Shown: piece after piece, positions 7,129 through 10,807 of the stretch
Position numbering within the stretch: position 1 is the first letter of the stretch
How the letters are laid out: every line of letters starts with the position of its first letter
Assembly (NCBI GenBank): GCA_017963165.1
Contig: JAGCTZ010000005.1
Span: 1-10,807, forward strand
Length of the DNA stretch: 10,807 bases
Direction: 5' to 3'
Origin: Treponema sp.
GTDB taxonomy: Bacteria > Spirochaetota > Spirochaetia > Treponematales > Treponemataceae
Notes under the pieces: generated by a model
Database searches by the model: none
What the model saw: the letters and a program-made list of their open reading frames with translations, nothing else
Told to the model about the DNA's origin: nothing
Position numbers and translations under genes: made by a program

Positions 7129-8409
7129 ATGCATACAGTTGAAAAGAGAATTAAAGAAATAATTTCCTCATGGTTTTTCAGTAAGCCGCTTCTTTTTTCT
7201 ACCGTATGCACGCACTCAATTATCGAAAATCAAAATCTTTCCATTCCCATGCGCTCAGGTCAGATGCGTATAGAATTCAATCCTTTAATCTTAGAAAAAA
7301 AATCCATGATTGCCCTTGAGCAGTATTTACAGGTTGAAGTACATAGAATTCTTTTGGAGCATCCTTATAAAAGACAGCCGTATAAAGCACAGAAAAAAAT
7401 CCTCTTACTTGCAAGCGATGTTACAATATACCAGCTGATTAAAAAAGAACTCACTTCTGTAACTCTTGCCGGAGTTGAATATCTTAAAAGCCAGGCAGAA
7501 CGATTTAAGATTCTTGAAAACCCTTTGGGAGCAGAATGGGCCGGAACCGATGAGTTAAAATTTTTTCAGCGTAATTTGATTGTGGATTCAAAAACAGGCG
7601 AGCTTAAAATAAATGATTCACTTACCTTTGAAGAATGGTATAAGTGGATTTATTTTTTAATCAAGCAAAGTTCTATTGGCGGAGAAAACGCAGGAACTGC
7701 CACAGGTGAATTTATTCAGGCTCAAGAAGGCGCAGACCTTTGGGAAGAAAACGAGGAAGCGCTGGAACAGATTCAGGATGAAATTAAAAACGCCCGTGCC
7801 ACAGATACCTTTGCCCAGATGGAAGGAACTTTGGTTCGCACCTTAAACGATGAATGTGATTTTAGTTTTGATTACAGAAAGGCTTTAACTCAGTTTCGTG
7901 CAAACATCGTGAGTAATTCAAGACGCCTTACAAGAATGAAGCCTAGCCGCCGTTATGGTTTTAAAGCCATGGGAAGCCGCTACGAACGAAAAGCAAATAT
8001 TTTGATTGCAGTTGATGTGAGCGGTTCCATTACAGACCAGAGCTTTGAGCATTTTTATCACGCCATTAAAAACTTTTTCTTTCTTGGAATAATTCAGAAA
8101 ATTGATTTGATTTTCTTTGATGTAAATCTTAAAAATACAACGCCTGTAAACTTTACAAGAAAGGTTGAGCTTAAGGAAATACAGGGAAGGGGAGGAACAA
8201 ACTTTCAGCCTCCGCTTGATTATTATCTTGAAAAAAAAGATTTATATAACGGCCTCATAATTTTTACAGACGGCGAAGGAGAAATCCCCGCATTCAAAGG
8301 AAACCGGAAATCAGTCTTATGGATTTTAGACAGCTACAATTCCTGGAAAAACACCAGCCAGTGGATTTCAAACGTCTTAGGCCATCGTTCCACTTATCTT
8401 CCTTTTTAG
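7129..8409 (+). CDS. DUF2201-like VWA-domain protein, degenerate metallopeptidase motif
   Basis: 426 residues. The C-terminal third is a von Willebrand A-like domain with a complete MIDAS metal site: D296, S298 and S300 in DVSGS, T357 in GGTNF, and D381 in FTDGEGE. The N-terminal part resembles the putative metallopeptidase half of DUF2201 proteins (FNPLILEKKS, then LQVEVHRILLEHPYKR). The HExxH site expected there reads VEVHR (69-73): the Glu is kept but both His positions are altered, so protease activity is doubtful. A Glu-rich stretch (about 205-235) separates the halves. No signal peptide is visible, so it is probably cytoplasmic. Such proteins often sit beside a MoxR-type AAA+ ATPase, but none is in this window. 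It starts 42 bases after parE with only a weak AAGAG site. Family placement is fairly sure from motifs; its molecular role is unknown. Confidence 0.75.
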   Translation: MHTVEKRIKEIISSWFFSKPLLFSTVCTHSIIENQNLSIPMRSGQMRIEFNPLILEKKSMIALEQYLQVEVHRILLEHPYKRQPYKAQKKILLLASDVTIYQLIKKELTSVTLAGVEYLKSQAERFKILENPLGAEWAGTDELKFFQRNLIVDSKTGELKINDSLTFEEWYKWIYFLIKQSSIGGENAGTATGEFIQAQEGADLWEENEEALEQIQDEIKNARATDTFAQMEGTLVRTLNDECDFSFDYRKALTQFRANIVSNSRRLTRMKPSRRYGFKAMGSRYERKANILIAVDVSGSITDQSFEHFYHAIKNFFFLGIIQKIDLIFFDVNLKNTTPVNFTRKVELKEIQGRGGTNFQPPLDYYLEKKDLYNGLIIFTDGEGEIPAFKGNRKSVLWILDSYNSWKNTSQWISNVLGHRSTYLPF

Positions 8410-8413
8410 CATT

Positions 8414-8422
8414 TGCTATAAT
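8414..8422 (+). promoter_or_regulatory. Possible extended -10 promoter for the 8440 gene
   Basis: TGC followed by consensus TATAAT (8417-8422) forms an extended -10 element just after the VWA stop. The -35 region at the right distance (TTATCT, 8394-8399) is weak, which extended -10 promoters tolerate. Transcription would start near 8429, leaving about 11 bases of leader that include the AAGGA ribosome site (8430-8434). Confidence 0.35.
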
Positions 8423-8439
8423 AAGCCTGAAGGATAAAA

Positions 8440-9024
8440 ATGAAACAGGATATAGAAGCCGATTTTTGGAAAGACATCTTTGTTCACATACAGCACAAAA
8501 ACATGTTCGTTCAAAACGAACCTTCATTAAATCTGTCAAACTGCGAACAATATTTTAAAGATTTTCAGCAAAGCCATCCCGAACTAAAGATAGAAGTTAC
8601 CAAATCCTCATCCTATTGCACCTGGGAAACTCATCTTACCCCCACCATAAAACTCCGTCTCTTTATCCAGTCTTCCATAAAAGCCACCCTCCTTCAAACC
8701 ACCCCAAACGAAGAGGTAAAAATCGCCGACGCCAAATTCCCCTATAACCCCTTCCCCCAGATCTCCGACCTTTTAAAAAATAAATATAAATTATTAACCA
8801 AATTAAAAACTCAAAAAAAAGATAATTTACACCAGTCAAAGCAATATCAAATCGCCACACAATTCATAAAGTCCTATTTACAGAATAAATTAAAAAATAC
8901 AATTTGGACTCTAGAATACGCCCCAACCGGCATAGTTCTAGTTATCAATAAAAACAAAGAAACAATCCGCCAAAATCTTTCAATATATAATTTCAAACAA
9001 GAAATAGATAACATCCCCACATAA
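8440..9024 (+). CDS. Hypothetical protein, 194 residues
   Basis: I do not recognise this protein. The start is well supported by AAGGA at 8430-8434, five bases before ATG 8440, and it lies 30 bases after the VWA gene on the same strand. It has no signal peptide or membrane segment and is probably soluble. It is rich in Lys, Asn, Gln, Ile and Thr, with a hydrophilic basic middle (about 112-140, with KLLTKLKTQKKDN). Two Cys (35 and 63) and several Trp are scattered with no recognisable motif. Codon use differs from its neighbours: six of nine Pro codons are CCC, where oadA and parE mostly use CCT or CCA, and ATA is common for Ile. This suggests a poorly expressed, fast-evolving or acquired gene. 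Its position suggests cotranscription with the VWA protein and possibly a joint role, which is inference only. Confidence 0.65.
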   Translation: MKQDIEADFWKDIFVHIQHKNMFVQNEPSLNLSNCEQYFKDFQQSHPELKIEVTKSSSYCTWETHLTPTIKLRLFIQSSIKATLLQTTPNEEVKIADAKFPYNPFPQISDLLKNKYKLLTKLKTQKKDNLHQSKQYQIATQFIKSYLQNKLKNTIWTLEYAPTGIVLVINKNKETIRQNLSIYNFKQEIDNIPT

Positions 9025-9027
9025 CAA

Positions 9028-9058
9028 CTCCCTTCTTCCCCCCCCCTCTCTCCCTCTC
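9028..9058 (+). repeat. Pure pyrimidine tract with nine consecutive C
   Basis: Thirty-one consecutive C/T bases begin four bases after the hypothetical gene stop, including nine C in a row at 9038-9046. One G and a run of six T follow. No hairpin precedes the T-run, so this is not a standard terminator. The homopolymer is prone to length change by replication slippage, and such tracts can form triplex DNA. Confidence 0.8.
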
Positions 9059-9064
9059 GTTTTT

Positions 9065-9118
9065 TCAAAAAATAATATCCTCATCACAAACTAATTGCTT
9101 AATCAATAATCTCTTCAT
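9065..9118 (-). CDS. Candidate 17-residue small ORF (tentative)
   Basis: On the minus strand, AAGGG (plus 9126-9130) lies 7 bases before an ATG at 9118 that opens MKRLLIKQLVCDEDIIF and then TGA. The ribosome site and spacing are good, but the ORF is tiny and has no recognised relatives. It is an N-terminally shorter version of a 63-codon frame reaching 9256 that runs through the palindromic element. Chance is the leading alternative. Confidence 0.15.
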   Translation of the reverse strand: MKRLLIKQLVCDEDIIF

Positions 9119-9142
9119 AATAAATCCCTTCTTAAAATACAT

Positions 9143-9311
9143 CGGTACTGAACGTGAACCAACTACGCGGAGCGGGGGTTCACGAATTACGTAGCATTGA
9201 AGGCGAGCGTGCCAATGTCTACTTAATACCCGGTTGTATAAACGCAGTTTATACAAAGCCTTCTCCGCGGAGTAATTCGTTGGTTCCCCGCGGGAGCGTA
9301 ATTTAGTGCCG
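9143..9311. repeat. GC-rich imperfect palindromic element upstream of argG
   Basis: Nested complementary arms span about 169 bp. CGGTACTGAA (9143-9152) pairs with TTTAGTGCCG (9302-9311, two G-U). GAACCAA (9156-9162) pairs with TTGGTTC (9280-9286). CGAATTAC (9183-9190) pairs with GTAATTCG (9272-9279). GAAGGC (9199-9204) pairs with GCCTTC (9258-9263). At the centre TTGTATAAAC-GCA-GTTTATACAA (9234-9256) is a perfect 10-bp hairpin. Alternative local pairings exist, such as GTGAACC (9154-9160) with GGTTCAC. Short palindromes CTCCGCGGAG (9263-9272) and CCCGCGGG also occur. G+C is about 51 percent here against roughly 20-25 percent in the flanks. This looks like a non-coding mobile or repeated element (MITE-like), possibly transcribed, but no transposase or clear target duplication is visible. 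Confidence 0.6.
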
Positions 9312-9418
9312 ACCCTTAATGTGTATATTAAAAACCCGTGTTAATCTTTTCAAAAACCTTTTATTAATGAATTAATAATTATTAAGCATTTATGATGAAT
9401 ATTATTTTTTGATATCTA

Positions 9419-9460
9419 TTGCAATTATATGCAAAAAACTGTATATTTTCTGTATATTTA
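9419..9460 (+). promoter_or_regulatory. argG promoter with overlapping inverted and tandem repeats
   Basis: TTGCAA (9419-9424) and TATATT (9442-9447) are 17 bases apart and form a plausible promoter, with the start near 9454. The inverted repeat TTGCA-ATTATA-TGCAA (9419-9434) covers the -35 region. Two tandem 11-mers CTGTATATTTT and CTGTATATTTA (9439-9460) cover the -10 and the start site. A further TGCAA occurs at about 9461. This is the size and position of an ARG-box-type operator for an ArgR/AhrC-like repressor, but the half-sites do not match the classical TGAAT consensus, so the regulator is unknown. The rest of 9312-9489 is AT-rich and otherwise featureless. Confidence 0.45.
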
Positions 9461-9489
9461 TGCAATTTTATTGATTTAAGAGGTGAAAT

Positions 9490-10755
9490 ATGGCAAAAGA
9501 TAAGGTTATTTTAGCTTATTCCGGCGGACTCGACACCACCGTAATCATTCCATGGCTCAAAGAAAACTACAACTACGACGTAATCGCAGTCTGCATCGAT
9601 GTAGGGCAGGGCGACGACTGGGCCGCAATCAAAGGCCGTGCACTTAAAACAGGTGCCGCAGCATGTTATGTAGTTGATGCACGCAAAGAATACATTGAAG
9701 AATATATCTGGCCGGCTCTTAAAGCAAACGCAGTTTACGAAGATGAATATCTTTTGGGAACTTCAACTGCGCGTCCGTTAATCGGAAAAATTTTAGTTGA
9801 ATATGCACGTCAGGAAAAAGCAGTTGCAATCTGTCACGGTGCTACAGGTAAGGGTAACGATCAGGTTCGTTTTGAACTTGCAATCAAAGCTTTTGCTCCG
9901 GACTTAAAGGTAATTGCTGCATGGCGTGATGATAAATGGAACATGGACAGCCGCGAAGCAGAAATTAAATTCCTCGAAGACCGCGGACTCGAAGTTCCAA
10001 TGAAAAAAGATCAGTCTTATTCAAGAGACGAAAATATCTGGCACTTGAGCCACGAAGGTCTCGAACTCGAAAAGACAGAAAACGAACCAAACTACAAGCA
10101 CATGCTTAAGAACACCTGTGTTCCGGAAGAAGCTCCTGATGAAGGTGAATACGTTACAATCGATTTTGAAAAAGGAATTCCTGTTGGCTTGAACGGCAAG
10201 AAGATGGATGCCCTTGATCTTTTAAACGAATTGAACGTAATCGGCGGAAGAAACGGTGTTGGTCTTGTAGATATCTGTGAAAACCGCTGTGTTGGTATGA
10301 AGAGCCGCGGCGTTTATGAAACACCGGGTGGAGCAATCCTTTACTTTGCACACAGAATGATGGAGCATATCTGCCTTGACCGCGATACATATCACTACAA
10401 GCAGCAGATTGCTATCAAAATTGGTGAGCTCATTTACGACGGAAAATGGTTTACAACACTCTTTGACAGCCTTATGGCTTTTGTTGACAAGACAGAAGAA
10501 ACAGTTACAGGCTGGGCAAAGGTTAAGCTTATTAAGGGTGCAATCCGCGGTGCAGGTTCTGGTTCTAAGTACAGCCTGTATAATGAATCAATTGCTTCAT
10601 TTACAACAGGTGAACTTTACAACCACAAGGATGCCGAAGGCTTTATTACACTCTTTGGACTCCCTCTCAAGGTTCGCGCTATGATGGAACAGAAGGTAGG
10701 CGAAGGACAGGCCATTGCCGAAAGCAAAAACCTGAAGAAGAGACAAACTGAGTAA
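9490..10755 (+). CDS. argG: Argininosuccinate synthase
   Basis: Complete, 421 residues, slightly longer than the usual 400 or so. It joins citrulline and aspartate with ATP to make argininosuccinate, the penultimate step of arginine synthesis, in the cytoplasm. The N-type ATP pyrophosphatase loop is AYSGGLDTT (residues 9-17). GATGKGNDQVRFE (117-129) and YSRDENIWH (177-185) are the characteristic citrulline/aspartate-binding signatures, and the C-terminal oligomerisation region is intact. An AGAGGTG ribosome site lies four bases before the ATG. It stands alone after a 465-bp spacer with its own likely promoter. argH is not in the window, so whether the host has a full arginine pathway or recycles citrulline cannot be told from here. 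Confidence 0.97.
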   Translation: MAKDKVILAYSGGLDTTVIIPWLKENYNYDVIAVCIDVGQGDDWAAIKGRALKTGAAACYVVDARKEYIEEYIWPALKANAVYEDEYLLGTSTARPLIGKILVEYARQEKAVAICHGATGKGNDQVRFELAIKAFAPDLKVIAAWRDDKWNMDSREAEIKFLEDRGLEVPMKKDQSYSRDENIWHLSHEGLELEKTENEPNYKHMLKNTCVPEEAPDEGEYVTIDFEKGIPVGLNGKKMDALDLLNELNVIGGRNGVGLVDICENRCVGMKSRGVYETPGGAILYFAHRMMEHICLDRDTYHYKQQIAIKIGELIYDGKWFTTLFDSLMAFVDKTEETVTGWAKVKLIKGAIRGAGSGSKYSLYNESIASFTTGELYNHKDAEGFITLFGLPLKVRAMMEQKVGEGQAIAESKNLKKRQTE

Positions 10756-10759
10756 GCCG

Positions 10760-10807
10760 ATTCCCGGGTCAAGCCCGGGAATGACATGTCATTGTCGGGC
10801 TTGACCC
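10760..10807. repeat. Head-to-head pair of palindromic (REP-like) repeat units, cut by window end
   Basis: Four bases after the argG stop, ATTCCCGGG-TCAAG-CCCGGGAAT (10760-10782) forms a perfect 9-bp hairpin and continues into TGACA. From 10787 an inverted copy follows (TGTCATTGTCGGGCTTGACC and onward, to the window end), differing in two bases of its stem. The join ATGACATGTCAT (10781-10792) is itself a perfect 12-bp palindrome. The arrangement resembles paired REP/BIME elements placed at gene ends, where they can protect mRNA 3' ends or aid termination. No T-run follows within the window. Confidence 0.7.

Noticed and set aside
8294..8860. Other-frame ORFs overlapping the VWA and hypothetical genes (8294-8539 minus, 8319-8558 plus, 8663-8860 minus)
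   Set aside because: They are shadows of the better supported frames with ribosome sites at 8440 and motifs in the VWA frame.
9065..9256. A 63-residue minus-strand ORF through the palindromic element
   Set aside because: Its start lies inside the central hairpin with no ribosome site, and its composition follows the repeat arms; only its last 17 codons have a credible start.
9143..9311. Integron attC site
   Set aside because: The folded shape is suggestive, but the required RYYYAAC and GTTRRRY core sites are not found at the ends, and there are no cassette-like genes or integrase.
9270..9311. T-box riboswitch for argG
   Set aside because: CGTTGGTTCCCCGCGG loosely resembles a T-box, but the core is wrong, it lies upstream of the likely promoter, and no specifier stem or terminator follows.
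9143..9311. tRNA gene
   Set aside because: No cloverleaf with a proper TpsiC arm and acceptor stem can be drawn on either strand.
9361..9400. Replication origin or DnaA-box cluster in the AT-rich stretch before argG
   Set aside because: No DnaA boxes of the TTATNCACA form are seen, and AT-richness alone is explained by promoter spacers of this genome.

Overview
This window most likely comes from a spirochaete, probably a host-associated Treponema. The inference rests on gene content: an oadGAB sodium-pump operon, a topoisomerase IV B subunit of the Bacteroidetes/spirochaete type, sigma70-like promoters of the TTGnnn-17-TATAAT kind, clear Shine-Dalgarno sites, and moderately AT-rich genes with very AT-rich spacers. 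The Shine-Dalgarno sites and promoter form argue against a Bacteroidetes host. No rRNA or other taxonomic marker is present, so the genus is an inference.

Layout. Positions 1-1143 (minus strand) hold most of a uracil permease (uraA) whose 3' end lies outside the window. A 200-bp AT-rich divergent spacer carries a promoter for uraA and one for the plus-strand operon. Next come oadG (1344), oadA (1601) and oadB (3704), the three subunits of a membrane oxaloacetate decarboxylase that couples decarboxylation to sodium export. OadA carries two tandem biotinyl domains instead of one. OadB carries a lipoprotein-like N-terminus and a charged insert ahead of its normal core. A 12-bp hairpin sits between oadA and oadB. 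Seventeen bases after oadB comes parE (topoisomerase IV ATPase/TOPRIM subunit), then a DUF2201-like VWA protein (7129) with a decayed metallopeptidase motif, then an unrecognised 194-residue protein (8440) with different codon preferences.

The 465-bp spacer 9025-9489 holds three things: a pyrimidine-only tract with nine consecutive C, a roughly 169-bp GC-rich imperfect palindrome in AT-rich surroundings, and an argG promoter overlapped by an inverted repeat and an 11-bp tandem repeat. argG (argininosuccinate synthase) is complete. The window ends inside a head-to-head pair of palindromic repeat units just after the argG stop.

Functionally, oadGAB is one energy-conserving module. parE, the VWA gene and the hypothetical gene form a same-strand cluster that may be cotranscribed, but no shared function is evident. 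uraA and argG are ordinary pyrimidine-uptake and arginine-biosynthesis genes. I see no CRISPR array, tRNA, rRNA, transposase or phage gene. The points most worth checking are the double biotin domain, the modified OadB N-terminus, the VWA/hypothetical pair beside parE, and the structured element upstream of argG.
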